This document shows positions 32,889 through 42,152 of a stretch of DNA of 64,000 nucleotides, piece by piece. Numbering within the stretch: the first letter of the stretch is position 1; every line of letters begins with the position of its first letter. The notes below the pieces were generated by a model. That model saw nothing but the letters and a program-made list of their open reading frames with translations. It made no database searches and had not been told where the DNA came from. The stretch spans positions 124,001 to 188,000 of the forward strand of contig NZ_VIGX01000006.1 of the NCBI RefSeq assembly GCF_007858475.1. Reading direction: 5' to 3'. This DNA comes from Tsukamurella conjunctivitidis (GTDB lineage: Bacteria; Actinomycetota; Actinomycetes; Mycobacteriales; Mycobacteriaceae). Made by a program: the position numbers and the translations under genes.

Positions 32889-33374
32889 CTAGGAGCGCCC
32901 CGGTGCCGCGCGCTTCTCCTCGCTTGCGGTGTCGTGGCGCTCGGCCAGGCCCGCCATGAACACGAAGCAACTCGGGATGCGCGGTGCGCCGTCGGACCAC
33001 CGCGTCCGGAACTCCGTGGGCGATTCGCCCACCAGCTCCCGGAACCGGCTGCTGAACGAGCCGAGGCTCGTGAACCCCACCGCGGTGCAGATCTCCGTGA
33101 CCGTGAGATTCGTGGCGCGAAGCAGGTCCTGGGCGCGCTCGATGCGCCGGCGCGACAGGTGCTCGGCGGGGGAGACGCCGTAGGTCGCGACGAACAGGCG
33201 CTGGAAGTGGTACTTGCTGATCCCCGAGATCGCGGCCAGGGCGGCGAGGTCCAGGGGTTCCGCGTAATTGCGGTCCGCATGATCCCGCGCACGCCGCAGA
33301 TGGGGCAGCAGATCGTCCGACGCGCGTACGGTCACGGGGGTCGCCTCCGCCCTTCGCTCAATGAGTGGATTCAC
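32889..33374 (-). CDS. AraC-family transcriptional regulator (short form)
   Basis: A 161-residue regulator consisting mainly of the C-terminal AraC DNA-binding domain: first helix-turn-helix DLAALAAISGISKYHFQRLFVATYGVSP, second TVTEICTAVGFTSLGSFSSRFRELVGESP, then a short tail. No separate ligand domain is fused. The GTG at 33374 follows AGAGGATCTGCG; a GTG at 33389 is the alternative. It is probably co-transcribed with the VOC gene and divergent from the repeat protein across about 38 bp. Confidence 0.87.
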   Translation of the reverse strand: MNPLIERRAEATPVTVRASDDLLPHLRRARDHADRNYAEPLDLAALAAISGISKYHFQRLFVATYGVSPAEHLSRRRIERAQDLLRATNLTVTEICTAVGFTSLGSFSSRFRELVGESPTEFRTRWSDGAPRIPSCFVFMAGLAERHDTASEEKRAAPGRS

Positions 33375-33412
33375 CGCAGATCCTCTCACTCCGCCGCCTA
33401 CGATGGGCGGCT

Positions 33413-34435
33413 ATGGACCTCAAGGGCATCGTCACCACCCCGCTGCGCGTCGTCTTCTCCACCGCCGACGCCGCGATGTCGGCGGTCGAGGGCGGCGTCG
33501 CCGTGACTCGATTCGCCGTGCAGAACGTCGAGTCGGAGGTGAGCAACGCGTTGCACGTCGACGCCGAGATCAGCTCGGTCACGCCGATGCAGTTGCTGCA
33601 ACGACTCGCCTCCCTGCTCGAACCCGACCGCCCCGTCGGCATCATCCTCTCGCGCGGCGGGCCGCTCGATCGCGTGCTCAAGCCCGGCGGGGTCGTCGAC
33701 CGCCTCACCGAGCCCGGCGGCATGCTCGAGAAGCTCACCGCCCCCGGTGGCCTGCTCGATCAGGCCACCAAGGAGGACAGCCCCGTCACCCGCCTGACCA
33801 CCGAGGGCGGGCCGTTGGACCGGCTCACCCGGCCCGGCGGCGTCGTCGACCAGATCACGGAGTCCGAGGGGGTGCTCGAGCGCCTCACCTCCGAGGGCGG
33901 TGTGATCGACAAGCTCACCGCGCCGGACGGCGTGCTCGAGAAGCTCATGTCCAAGGACGGCGTCCTCGACAAGCTCACCGAGAAGGGCGGCGTGCTCGAC
34001 AAGCTGGCCGCCAAGGACGGCGTGCTCGACAAGCTCACCGGCCAGGACGGCCTCATCGACAAGCTCACCGAACCGAACGGTGTCATCGACCGCGCGATCG
34101 CCGACGGCGGCATCGTCGACCAGTTGCTCGGCCAGGAGGGCGCGATCGAGCGCGCCATCGCGCCCGGCGGCACCCTCGACGCCGTCTCTCAGCTCCCGGA
34201 CGTCGTCGCGGAGCTCAACGAGGCCGTCGCGTTGATGACGGCGGCGGTGAACCCGATGAGCGATCTGGTCAACCGCCTCCCCAAACGCATCCTCAAGGGG
34301 CGTGAGGGGCGTGAACCGCGCCGCGGGTCCTCGTCGTACGACGGATCCCCGTCGGCGTCGGCGTCCCGTCCGAGCACTCCGGAGCCCGGTCCAGCAGCGC
34401 CGGAGGCCGACGGCCCGGCCGGCCCGCCCCAGTAA
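33413..34435 (+). CDS. Decapeptide-repeat protein of unknown function
   Basis: A 340-residue protein in three parts. Residues 1-81 are non-repeated (MDLKGIVTTPLRVVF, then SVTPMQLLQRLASLLEPDRPVGIILSR). Residues 82-261 are eighteen tandem 10-residue units of the form [GDEN]G-V-[LVI]-[DE]-[KRQ]-L-T-x-[PEK], for example GGVLDKLAAK and DGVLDKLTGQ. The tail has a short helix (VAELNEAVALMTAAVNPM), a basic patch (KRILKGREGREPRR) and a Ser/Pro/Ala-rich disordered end. No signal peptide or membrane span is seen. I do not recognise a named domain. The regular hydrophobic/charged pattern suggests a short helix per unit in a repeat stack. ATG 33413 is chosen over GTG 33365. Confidence 0.75.
   Translation: MDLKGIVTTPLRVVFSTADAAMSAVEGGVAVTRFAVQNVESEVSNALHVDAEISSVTPMQLLQRLASLLEPDRPVGIILSRGGPLDRVLKPGGVVDRLTEPGGMLEKLTAPGGLLDQATKEDSPVTRLTTEGGPLDRLTRPGGVVDQITESEGVLERLTSEGGVIDKLTAPDGVLEKLMSKDGVLDKLTEKGGVLDKLAAKDGVLDKLTGQDGLIDKLTEPNGVIDRAIADGGIVDQLLGQEGAIERAIAPGGTLDAVSQLPDVVAELNEAVALMTAAVNPMSDLVNRLPKRILKGREGREPRRGSSSYDGSPSASASRPSTPEPGPAAPEADGPAGPPQ
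33656..34195 (+). repeat. 18 tandem 30-bp units encoding a decapeptide repeat
   Basis: The region reads as 18 consecutive 30-bp units in frame. The central units (about 33926-34075) are the most alike at DNA level, around the common core GCGTGCTCGACAAGCT. Outer units have drifted (for example DSPVTRLTTE). No unit is partial, which points to in-frame expansion. Confidence 0.85.
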
Positions 34436-34574
34436 CGCCGAGGCGAACCCGAGACCACTCCGAGGCGAACGCGGGGGATCGCGGCGGGCGCGCTCGTGAA
34501 TCTCCGCGTAACCCTTGCCCAACTCCGGCGTGCGGCTCTTCCGTGTCGCCGTGGCGCCGACCTACTTTCGGCGC

Positions 34575-35879
34575 ATGAAGATCACAGTGCTGGGTACGGG
34601 GTACCTCGGAGCCACGCACGCGGCGTGCATGGCGGAGCTGGGCCACGAGGTGCTCGGTGTCGACGTCAACCTCAGCAAGATCGCTGCGCTGTCGGAGGGC
34701 AAGGTGCCCTTCCACGAACCGGGTCTTCCCGCGGTGCTCAAGCGGAACATCGAGGCGGGGCGCCTGCGCTTCACCGACTCCTACGAGGAGGCCGGTGCGT
34801 TCGGCGATGTGCACTTCATCGCCGTGGGCACGCCGCAGCGCAAGGGCGAGTTCGCCGCCGACATGACCTACGTGAACTCCGTGATCGACTCGCTGGTGCC
34901 GCACCTGCACCGCGACGCCGTGATCCTGGGCAAGTCGACGGTCCCCGTCGGTACCACCGACCTGCTGCGAGCGCGCGCGGCCGAGCTGGTTCCCGCCGGT
35001 GTCAGCGTCGAGTTCGCCTGGAACCCCGAGTTCCTGCGCGAGGGCCACGCGGTCAAGGACACTCTCGAGCCCGATCGCCTGGTGCTCGGTGTCGAGCCCG
35101 GCGGCCGCGCCGAGGAGGTCGCGCGTGAGATCTACGCCGAGATGCTGACCCGGGACACCCCGTTCTTCGTCACCGACACCGCGACCGCCGAGCTGGTGAA
35201 GATCTCCGCGAACGCCTTCCTGGCGACCAAGATCTCGTTCATCAACGCGGTCGCCGAGGTCTGCGAGGCCGCCGGCGCCGACGTGGTGGCACTCGCCGAT
35301 GCGATCGGTGTCGACTCGCGTATCGGCCGCAAGTTCCTGGGTGCGGGCATCGGCTTCGGAGGCGGCTGCCTGCCCAAGGACATCCGCGCCTTCATGGCAC
35401 GCTCGGGCGAGCTCGGCGCCGGCCACATGCACGGCCTGCTCCGCGAGGTCGATGCGATCAACATGAGCCGCCGGACCCGGATGGTCGACCTGGCGCGCGA
35501 GGCCTGCGGCGGCTCGCTGCTCGGCGCGAAGGTCGCCGTGCTGGGCGCTGCCTTCAAGCCCGACTCGGACGACGTGCGCGATTCGCCGGCACTCAACATC
35601 GCGGGGCAGATCCAGCTGCAGGGCGCGGCCGTCTCGGTCTACGACCCCGAGGCGATGGACAACTCGCGCCGCGTCTTCCCGACGCTCGATTACGCCACCA
35701 CCGCGCTCGAGGCCTGCGAGGGTGCCGATGTGGTGCTGGTTCTCACCGAGTGGACCCAGTTCAAGGAGCTGGATCCGGCGGTGGTCGGCGCGGTCGTACG
35801 TAACCCCGTGCTGCTCGACGGCCGGAACTGCATGCCGTCTCAGGCCTGGGTGGCCGCGGGGTGGGAGTACCGCGCCTGA
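34575..35879 (+). CDS. UDP-glucose 6-dehydrogenase
   Basis: NAD-dependent enzyme that oxidises UDP-glucose twice to UDP-glucuronate, a precursor for wall or capsule sugars. The 434 residues have an N-terminal Rossmann domain with LGTGYLGATHAACMAELGH, the Lys/Asn active-site region VKISANAFLATKISFINAVAE, the catalytic Cys265 in GFGGGCLPKD, and a C-terminal UDP-binding domain (GAAFKPDSDDVRDSPA). ATG 34575 has the -10-like TACTTT 6 nt upstream and no Shine-Dalgarno sequence, suggesting a leaderless message. An in-frame start 60 nt upstream lies in poorly coding sequence. The gap from 34436 shows nothing else. Confidence 0.95.
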   Translation: MKITVLGTGYLGATHAACMAELGHEVLGVDVNLSKIAALSEGKVPFHEPGLPAVLKRNIEAGRLRFTDSYEEAGAFGDVHFIAVGTPQRKGEFAADMTYVNSVIDSLVPHLHRDAVILGKSTVPVGTTDLLRARAAELVPAGVSVEFAWNPEFLREGHAVKDTLEPDRLVLGVEPGGRAEEVAREIYAEMLTRDTPFFVTDTATAELVKISANAFLATKISFINAVAEVCEAAGADVVALADAIGVDSRIGRKFLGAGIGFGGGCLPKDIRAFMARSGELGAGHMHGLLREVDAINMSRRTRMVDLAREACGGSLLGAKVAVLGAAFKPDSDDVRDSPALNIAGQIQLQGAAVSVYDPEAMDNSRRVFPTLDYATTALEACEGADVVLVLTEWTQFKELDPAVVGAVVRNPVLLDGRNCMPSQAWVAAGWEYRA

Positions 35880-35902
35880 GCCCGAGGTGCCGCTGGACAG
35901 CT

Positions 35903-35922
35903 CGAGTGAACACTCGTACACT
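35903..35922 (+). promoter_or_regulatory. Palindrome CGAGTGaaCACTCG overlapping a leaderless promoter
   Basis: The dyad CGAGTG-aa-CACTCG (35903-35916) is perfect, and ACACTCG repeats at 35918-35924. The -10 hexamer TACACT (35917-35922) ends 8 nt before the ATG of the hydrolase. The arrangement suggests a TetR-like repressor that blocks the promoter; no such gene is adjacent. Confidence 0.45.
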
Positions 35923-35930
35923 CGAAGTTC

Positions 35931-37217
35931 ATGAACATCGCGGAGGGGCGGCGGCGCGCGGAGGTGCGCGCTCTCGCTGAGCTGGGCTGTACCGAGTTCG
36001 CCGGAACCGTGGACGGTGTCCACGGCGTACACCGGGCCGTCTCCGACCGGGTCTTCCGCTACGTCCGGCTCGGCGTCGGGCCCGCGGTGGCGCCGGTGCG
36101 CGCGTTGCACGACGGCATCACGGACGGCGTCTACGCGACCATCAGTACCGTCGCGCGCACCGTGGGTCGGGTCGCCGCCGCCGGCGCGGACTGGCCGGGG
36201 GAGCGGCCGCCGTCGGAGACGCCGCGCGGCGCCGCACTGATCGGCGTGCTGCTCGGCCTCATCGGCGACGACCTCGAGGCGCAGGCGTCACCGCTCGCCG
36301 CCGACCCCGTCACGGTCCGGGTCGACGGCGCGATCGTCCACCTCGGCGACGGTCCCGTGCCCGCCGACCGGCTCGACCCCGCGGAGGTCTTCGACGGTGC
36401 GACCGGTCGCGTCGTGGTGCTCCTGCACGGACTCACCGAAACCGAGCACGCCTGGGGCGTCGGCGGACTGGAGGCCGAGGACTACGGGGTGCGGCTCGCC
36501 GTCGATCTGGGCGCCACCCCGGTGTACGTGCGGTACAACAGCGGCCGGCACATCAGCGACAACGGGCGAGACCTCGCGGGCCTGCTCGAGGCGCTCGTCG
36601 CGGCATGGCCGGTCCCCGTGACCGAGCTCGTGCTGATCGGGCACTCGATGGGCGGTCTCGTGGCTCGCAGCGCCGCGCACCGGGCGCAGCGCGACGAGAT
36701 GGCCTGGCCCGCGGGCGTGTCGGCCACCGTCAGCCTGGGCACGCCGCACCTGGGCGCCCCGCTGGAGCAGGCCGCGCACTACGGTAGCGCCGCGCTGGCC
36801 GCGGTGCCCGAGACCGCTCCCTTCGGGAGACTGCTGCGGCGCCGCAGCGCGGGGATCCGCGACCTGCGCGCGGGGTCGATCGTCGACGAGGACTGGCGGG
36901 ACCGCGACGCGGACGCGCTCGGCGCGGCCGCGGCCGCCGAGGTCCCGCTGCTCGACGGGGCGGAGCACTTCTTCGTCGCCGCCACGTTCACCCGGGACGC
37001 CCGGCACCCGGTGGGCCGGCTGCTGGGCGATGGTCTGGTGCTGGCACCGAGCGCGGGCGGGCGTGGGAGGGCGCGGCGGATCGGCTTCACCGACGACGCC
37101 GGAATGCATCTGGGTGGTGCGCACCACTTCACCCTGCTGCAGTCCGACGCCGTCTACGACCGGATCCGCGGCTGGCTCGATCAGCCCCGCGAGCGCGCGG
37201 GGGTCACCGGCGAGTAG
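35931..37217 (+). CDS. Large alpha/beta hydrolase (PGAP1/lipase-like)
   Basis: A 428-residue hydrolase without signal peptide. The first 155 residues are a helical region ([34 protein letters not shown]) with a weakly hydrophobic stretch [15 protein letters not shown]. The hydrolase core starts at about 160 with the oxyanion loop [15 protein letters not shown], and the nucleophile Ser239 lies in [21 protein letters not shown] follows, typical of GPI-inositol-deacylase/PGAP1-like lipases. His in the C-terminal GAHHFTLLQ likely completes the triad. Its 3' end overlaps the convergent TauD gene by 37 bp. Substrate is unknown. Confidence 0.8.
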   Translation: MNIAEGRRRAEVRALAELGCTEFAGTVDGVHGVHRAVSDRVFRYVRLGVGPAVAPVRALHDGITDGVYATISTVARTVGRVAAAGADWPGERPPSETPRGAALIGVLLGLIGDDLEAQASPLAADPVTVRVDGAIVHLGDGPVPADRLDPAEVFDGATGRVVVLLHGLTETEHAWGVGGLEAEDYGVRLAVDLGATPVYVRYNSGRHISDNGRDLAGLLEALVAAWPVPVTELVLIGHSMGGLVARSAAHRAQRDEMAWPAGVSATVSLGTPHLGAPLEQAAHYGSAALAAVPETAPFGRLLRRRSAGIRDLRAGSIVDEDWRDRDADALGAAAAAEVPLLDGAEHFFVAATFTRDARHPVGRLLGDGLVLAPSAGGRGRARRIGFTDDAGMHLGGAHHFTLLQSDAVYDRIRGWLDQPRERAGVTGE

Positions 37218-38098
37218 TCCGAGGCGTCGCCCTTGAGCGCCACACCCTCCCGGCCGTCGACGCCGACGGGGAGATCGCCCGCGAGGGTCACGCGGCGCAG
37301 CAGGCGCTTGTGGTCGCCGTAGTCGTTGATACCGAAGTGCTGGGTGGAGCGGTTGTCCCAGATCGCCACGTCGCCGGGCTGCCAGGCCCAGCGGACGGTG
37401 TTGTCGGGGTTCTCGATCCGGCGCTGCAGGAGCGCGAGGATCGGGGCCGAGTCCTGCGAGCTCAGGCCGGCGAAGGACTTCACGAAGTGGCCCAGCAGCA
37501 GCGATCGGCGGCCGGTCTCCGGGTGCACGCGCACCACGGGGTGCTCGGACTCGAAGATGTTGCGGATGAACTCCTGGTGGTACTCCGCGCGCTGGTAGGT
37601 GGCGTTGTGCCCGGCGTAGTCGTAGTCGTTGGTGTGGATGGCGCGCAGGTTCTCGGCCAGCGTCTTGAGCGGCGCGGGGAGGCGGTCGTAGGCGCGGGTG
37701 GTGGAGGCCCACGTCGTGTTCCCGCCGTGCGGCGGCAGGACGACGGGCCGCAGGATCGACGCCTTGGGCACGCGGTCGACGAAGGAGACGTCGGTGTGCC
37801 AGCTGTTCGCCGCGCCCTCGATGGGCAGCAGGTCGGAGTCGGAGCGGACCGTCGGGTGCGGGGTGGTCGGCACACCCAGGCGGCGCGCGAGCGCGTGCTG
37901 GCCCGCATCGTCGAGGTGGTGCTGGTCGCGGAAGAAGATCACCTCGTGCTCGGCGAGCAGGTCCAGAACGGTGTCCGCGGTGGCGTCGTCGAGGTCGCCG
38001 CCGAGCCGCACGCCGTGCACGATCGCGCCGATGTGCTCGCCCAGCCGGGTCACGGTGATATCAGGCGCGGTGGTGGTGGGCTCGAGCGTTGCGGTCAT
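37181..38098 (-). CDS. TauD/TfdA-family 2-oxoglutarate-dependent dioxygenase (taurine or alkylsulfate type)
   Basis: Non-heme Fe(II) dioxygenase, 305 residues, that hydroxylates the carbon next to a sulfonate or sulfate ester so that sulfite or sulfate is released. The iron triad is visible: His101 and Asp103 in NSWHTDVSF and His254 in [10 protein letters not shown], with the 2-oxoglutarate-binding Arg in the [10 protein letters not shown] segment. The sequence resembles both TauD and the alkylsulfatase AtsK, and the choice is open. It is last in the minus-strand set SsuA-SsuC-SsuB-arylsulfatase-TauD, 93 bp after the sulfatase. That gap holds an inverted repeat TTGCGT/ACGCAA. Confidence 0.87.
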   Translation of the reverse strand: MTATLEPTTTAPDITVTRLGEHIGAIVHGVRLGGDLDDATADTVLDLLAEHEVIFFRDQHHLDDAGQHALARRLGVPTTPHPTVRSDSDLLPIEGAANSWHTDVSFVDRVPKASILRPVVLPPHGGNTTWASTTRAYDRLPAPLKTLAENLRAIHTNDYDYAGHNATYQRAEYHQEFIRNIFESEHPVVRVHPETGRRSLLLGHFVKSFAGLSSQDSAPILALLQRRIENPDNTVRWAWQPGDVAIWDNRSTQHFGINDYGDHKRLLRRVTLAGDLPVGVDGREGVALKGDASDYSPVTPARSRG

Positions 38099-38191
38099 GG
38101 CGGCCTCCGTCGGTGGTGGTTGCGGTGTGCCCTCAGCTCACTCGATCCGGGCCGACGGTGCCAGGGTTGCGTTCACCGGGACGCAATCCGC

Positions 38192-40495
38192 TCAGTCCGC
38201 CTCCTCCTCGGCCTCCTGCTGCAGTCGGTCGATGTCGTCCGACGGGACCCCGACAGGTCCGGGCGTGTACGTGACCGTGTGCAGCGCACCGGAGTACGGG
38301 AAGGTGCCGCGGCGCTCGCGCAGCTCCCACGCCACCGGGCCGCGAGCGTCGAGGCCGACCGAGATGCCGGTCCACGGCGCCATGCCGATGAGCTGGACAC
38401 GGTCCGGGAGGACGGCGACTTCCGCAGCGTCGATCTCGACGGCGAAGTCCCACCGGAGGTTCGGGCGCACCGACGCGGCGACGGAGACGGTCCGGCGGCC
38501 CGGTGGGACGGGGCCGGTGCGCGTTTCCGAGTAGCGGCCGTAGGCGTTGTAGCCGAACACGACCGCGCCGTCTTCGACGTAGACCAGGTAGCCGCCGAGA
38601 GCGTCCCCGTGCGCGACGAGCACGCCCTCGGCGCCGTCGAGTTCGACGTCGATGTCGATGCGGAAGTCCCGGTACTGCACGAGCTTCGCCGACCGGTACC
38701 GCTCGAGGACGGGGGTGCCGGGGAGGAGCCGCACGGGCTCGGAGAGTCGCCGTTCGGCCGGGTGACGGGTCGATCCGTCGATCACGATCGGGAAGACGGT
38801 GTTGCGCCAGGCCTCGTACTCCCACTCCGCCGCGAGTTCCGCGACGAGGTCGGGGTGCTCGGCGGAGAGGTCGGCGGTCTCGGCCGGATCCGATCGGTTG
38901 TCGAAGAGCTGCCAGCGCGGCGCCAGTGGATCGTCGCCGCGGCCGTGCAGGCTGAGCAGCTTCCAGCCGTCGCGGTAGTACCCGCGGTGCCCGCGGAACT
39001 CCGAGTACTGCCGCGTCCGGGCGGAATCCGCGGAGCGGTCCGCCCAGGCGGCGCGTTGCGAGACGCCGTCGCGTTCCTGCGCGAGCAGCCCGTGCCGATG
39101 GGTGGGCGTCGCGACCCCGGCCAGGTCCAGCAGGGTCGGGGCGACGTCGGTGACGAACGAGAACTGCTCGCGGACACCCCGTGCGTCCGGGAGGCCCGCG
39201 GGCCACGACAGCACGAGGGGCACGCGCACGCCGCCCGCAAAGGTCTGGCCCTTGTAGAACCGGAAGGGCGTGTTGGACACCTGGCCCCAGCCGCGCGGGT
39301 AGTGCACGCCGAGTCGGGCGGTGCCGATCAGCTCCTCGGGGTGATCGACGTCGCCCTCCCACCCCGAAGGACCGATGCCGTCGGCGAACTTCACGAACTC
39401 GGCGAAGTAGCTGCGCGTGCCCTCCGGCCCGCCCTCGGCGGTGCCGCCGTTGTCGGAGGTGAACACCACGATCGTGTTCTCCAGCTCGCCCAGTTGCTCG
39501 ACCGTCTCGAGCAGCCGGCCCAGGCTGTCGTCGACGGTGCGCACCATCGCCGCGTACACCTGCATGTACGCCGCGAAGCGGCGCTGCCGCTCGGGATCGA
39601 GCTCGTCCCACGGCGGCACGTCGTAACCGGGCTCGCTGTTGCGGCGGGCCGGGCGCACCTCCGGGCCGAACAACCCGAGCTCCCGCTGGCGGGCGAACCG
39701 CTGCTCGCGCACGGCGTCCCAGCCGCGGGCGTAGTCGAGGTCGCCGCGGGGCAGGTCCTCGTCCTTGACCTGCAGCGGGCCGTGCATCGCGATGTGCGCG
39801 AAGTACAGGAAGAAGGGCTTGTCCGCGTCGTGCGCCCGCAGGTCCTTGATCCACGAGACAGCGGTGTCGGTCAGGGCGTCGGTGACGTAGAAGCCCTCGG
39901 GGTATTCGGCGACCGGATCGACGGTGTTGTCGCGCACCAGTTGGTTCGGGTGGAAGAAGGAGTTCAGGCCCTCCAGCGAGCCGTAGTAGTGGTCGAAGCC
40001 GCGCTGCACCGGCCAGGAAGAGTGGTCGGCGTCCGGGCCGAGCCGGGAGTCCTTGGCGAGGTGCCATTTCCCGACCGCGTAGGTCGCGTAACCGGAGGCG
40101 CGCAGGATCTCCGGCAGGGTGAGCACGTCGTCCGCGAGGCTCAGCCGCAGGTTGGGGAAGCCCGGATCGGAGTTCGCGACCGAGCCGTAGCCCGCGCGGT
40201 GCGGGTTGAGTCCCGTGAGCAGCGCCGCGCGGGCGGGGGAGCAGACCGGCGTCGTGTGGTGATTGGTCGACAGCACGCCGCGCGCCGCGAGCGCGTCGAG
40301 GTGCGGTGTCGGGATCTCGGAACCGTACGGCCCGATGTCGGAGAATCCCATGTCGTCGACCAGGACGACGATGATGTTCGGCGCCCCGGCCCGGGCTCGG
40401 GTCTCCGCGGGCCAGGACGGTTCCGACTCCGCTTCGGAGCGGCCGATCCGCCCGGCGAAACCCTCGTACCCGCGGGCGTGATCGGGGATGCTCAT
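38192..40495 (-). CDS. Arylsulfatase (type I, formylglycine-dependent)
   Basis: Sulfate-ester hydrolase of 767 residues. The sulfatase signature is complete: Asp47-Asp48 in NIIVVLVDDMGFSD, and Cys85 in PVCSPARAALLTG, which must be converted to formylglycine; VGKWHLA and the DNGGTAEGGPEG metal-site loop follow. The C-terminal third (about 590-767) is the extra domain of large arylsulfatases. No signal peptide is seen, so the enzyme is probably cytoplasmic. It starts inside the stop of the ABC ATPase (ATGA overlap). The arrangement supports scavenging of sulfur from imported aryl or alkyl sulfates. Confidence 0.93.
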   Translation of the reverse strand: MSIPDHARGYEGFAGRIGRSEAESEPSWPAETRARAGAPNIIVVLVDDMGFSDIGPYGSEIPTPHLDALAARGVLSTNHHTTPVCSPARAALLTGLNPHRAGYGSVANSDPGFPNLRLSLADDVLTLPEILRASGYATYAVGKWHLAKDSRLGPDADHSSWPVQRGFDHYYGSLEGLNSFFHPNQLVRDNTVDPVAEYPEGFYVTDALTDTAVSWIKDLRAHDADKPFFLYFAHIAMHGPLQVKDEDLPRGDLDYARGWDAVREQRFARQRELGLFGPEVRPARRNSEPGYDVPPWDELDPERQRRFAAYMQVYAAMVRTVDDSLGRLLETVEQLGELENTIVVFTSDNGGTAEGGPEGTRSYFAEFVKFADGIGPSGWEGDVDHPEELIGTARLGVHYPRGWGQVSNTPFRFYKGQTFAGGVRVPLVLSWPAGLPDARGVREQFSFVTDVAPTLLDLAGVATPTHRHGLLAQERDGVSQRAAWADRSADSARTRQYSEFRGHRGYYRDGWKLLSLHGRGDDPLAPRWQLFDNRSDPAETADLSAEHPDLVAELAAEWEYEAWRNTVFPIVIDGSTRHPAERRLSEPVRLLPGTPVLERYRSAKLVQYRDFRIDIDVELDGAEGVLVAHGDALGGYLVYVEDGAVVFGYNAYGRYSETRTGPVPPGRRTVSVAASVRPNLRWDFAVEIDAAEVAVLPDRVQLIGMAPWTGISVGLDARGPVAWELRERRGTFPYSGALHTVTYTPGPVGVPSDDIDRLQQEAEEEAD

Positions 40496-41277
40496 GCGGT
40501 CGCGACCACCGCCGTCTCCTGCTCGACGCCGAGCGCGTCGAGCAGCCGTCCCCGGAGCTCGGCGAAGCCCGGCTCACCGGGGCGCCGCCCGTCACCGTCG
40601 CCGACGGTGACGTCTACCGACAGGATCCCGTGGTCCAGCACCAGGATCCGGTCGGCGAGCGCGATCGCCTCGTCGACGTCGTGCGTGATGAGCAGGACGC
40701 CGGGGCGGTGCCGCGCGACCAACCCCGTGAGCAGGTCGTGCATCTTGAGCTTGGTCAGCGCGTCCAGTGCGCCGAAGGGCTCGTCGGCGAGGAGCACCGC
40801 CGGCTCGCGGACCAGACTGCGCGCGAGGGCGACCCGCTGCTGCTGCCCGCCGGACAGCTCGCGCGGCCAGGCCTTCTCCCGGCCCTCGAGCCCCACCTCC
40901 CGCAGGAGCGCACGGCCGACCTCCTCGGCGTCGGCGCCCGGGAGGCCGAGGATCACGTTGGACAGGACGCGGGACCAGGGGAGCAGCCGCGAATCCTGGA
41001 AGACGACCGCGCGTCGCGGATCGACCTCGAGCACACCCGAACCGGGTACTCCGTCGTCGAGGCCCGCGATCGCGCGCAGGAGCGTCGACTTGCCCGACCC
41101 GGACCGCCCGAGCAGGGCGACGAACTCGCCCCGGCGGATGGTGAGGTCGACCCCGCGCAGGACGGCACGGCCGTCGAAACCGCGCACCAGATTCCGCGCC
41201 TCGATCACGGGAGCGCCGGCGTCCGGGGCGGTCGAGGAGGCCTCCGGCGTGGTCAGTGGGCCAGGGTGCTCTGCCAT
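40492..41277 (-). CDS. ssuB: Sulfonate/sulfate-ester ABC transporter ATPase (SsuB type)
   Basis: Nucleotide-binding subunit of an SsuABC/TauABC-type importer, 261 residues. Walker A LLGRSGSGKSTLLRA, Q-loop FQDSRLLPW, signature LSGGQQQRVALARSL and Walker B VLLADEPFGALD, then H-loop LLITHDVDEAIALADR, are all present; the FQDSRLLPW and DALTKLKMHDLL stretches are typical of the nitrate/sulfonate/taurine group. ATG 41277 follows AAAGGCACTCTC. The N-terminus overlaps the end of the permease gene by 25 bp and the C-terminus overlaps the sulfatase start by 4 nt. Confidence 0.92.
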   Translation of the reverse strand: MAEHPGPLTTPEASSTAPDAGAPVIEARNLVRGFDGRAVLRGVDLTIRRGEFVALLGRSGSGKSTLLRAIAGLDDGVPGSGVLEVDPRRAVVFQDSRLLPWSRVLSNVILGLPGADAEEVGRALLREVGLEGREKAWPRELSGGQQQRVALARSLVREPAVLLADEPFGALDALTKLKMHDLLTGLVARHRPGVLLITHDVDEAIALADRILVLDHGILSVDVTVGDGDGRRPGEPGFAELRGRLLDALGVEQETAVVATA

Positions 41278-42143
41278 GAGAGTGCCTTTCGTGCGGAGAA
41301 GCGGACGAGGAGGTCGGTGCCGAAACCGAGGAGTGCGTAGACGGCGAGGCCGACGACGATGACGTCGGTGAGGCCGTACAGGCGGGCCTTGTACATGAGG
41401 TAACCGATGCCGTCGGAGGCGCCGACCTGTTCGACGACCACCAGCGCGAGCCAGGCCACCGTCGCGCCGAGGCGCAGTCCGGTGAAGAACCCGGGCAGCG
41501 CCCCGGGGATCGCGATGTGGCGCACGAAGCCGGCGCGGCTCAGGCCGACCGTCTCCGCCAGTTCCACGTACTTGCGGTCGATGCCGCGCAAGCCGGCGTG
41601 GGTGTTGAGGTAGACGGGCGTCGCGACGGCGAGGGTGATGAGGACGATCTTCATCTCCTCGCCGATGCCGAACCACACGATGAACAGGGGCAGCAGTGCG
41701 AGGGCGGGGATCGCGCGGTAGATCGTCACGGTGCCGTCGATGAGGGCCTCGCCGGGCCGGGTGAGGCCGGAGAGGAGGGCCAGGAGGACCGCCAGGCTCA
41801 CGCCGAGAACGCCGCCGACGATCGCGCGTTGCGCGGACGCCCAGATGTTGGACCACAGAGAACCGTCGAGCGCGAGGTGCCACGCGGTGTTCACCACGGT
41901 CCACGGTGCGGAGAGGACGGTGTCGGGGATGACCCCGGTCGCCGAGCCCGCGGCCCAGAGCGCGACCACCAGGGCGGGGCCGGCGAGGATCCAGGCGCCG
42001 ATCGGGCGGGAGTCGACCAGCGCCCGGCGGGTCGCTGCCCGCGGGAGCAGCTCGTGGTCCGGATCGAGGGCGCCGGGGCGCTGCTCCGGAGGCGTGTCGG
42101 CGGCGAGGCCGCTACCGAGGCGGCCGAGAGGAGGTGAGGTCAC
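41253..42143 (-). CDS. ssuC: Sulfonate-type ABC transporter permease (SsuC type)
   Basis: Membrane subunit of 296 residues with about six hydrophobic segments. The BPD-transporter inner-membrane domain runs from about 95 to 285 and includes the EAA loop VELAETVGLSRAGFVRHIAIPGALPGFFTGLRLG, with the IPGALP pattern of the SsuC/TauC group. A variable, charged N-terminus precedes the first segment. It lies 9 bp after the binding-protein gene and overlaps ssuB. Confidence 0.92.
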   Translation of the reverse strand: MTSPPLGRLGSGLAADTPPEQRPGALDPDHELLPRAATRRALVDSRPIGAWILAGPALVVALWAAGSATGVIPDTVLSAPWTVVNTAWHLALDGSLWSNIWASAQRAIVGGVLGVSLAVLLALLSGLTRPGEALIDGTVTIYRAIPALALLPLFIVWFGIGEEMKIVLITLAVATPVYLNTHAGLRGIDRKYVELAETVGLSRAGFVRHIAIPGALPGFFTGLRLGATVAWLALVVVEQVGASDGIGYLMYKARLYGLTDVIVVGLAVYALLGFGTDLLVRFSARKALSWQSTLAH

Positions 42144-42152
42144 GGGGAGGCC

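Noticed and set aside
37310-41362. A 1350-codon open frame antisense to the TauD, sulfatase and ABC genes
   Set aside because: It is an artefact of high GC in third codon positions. Its translation is Arg/Gly/Val-rich without domains, while the minus strand has intact families throughout.
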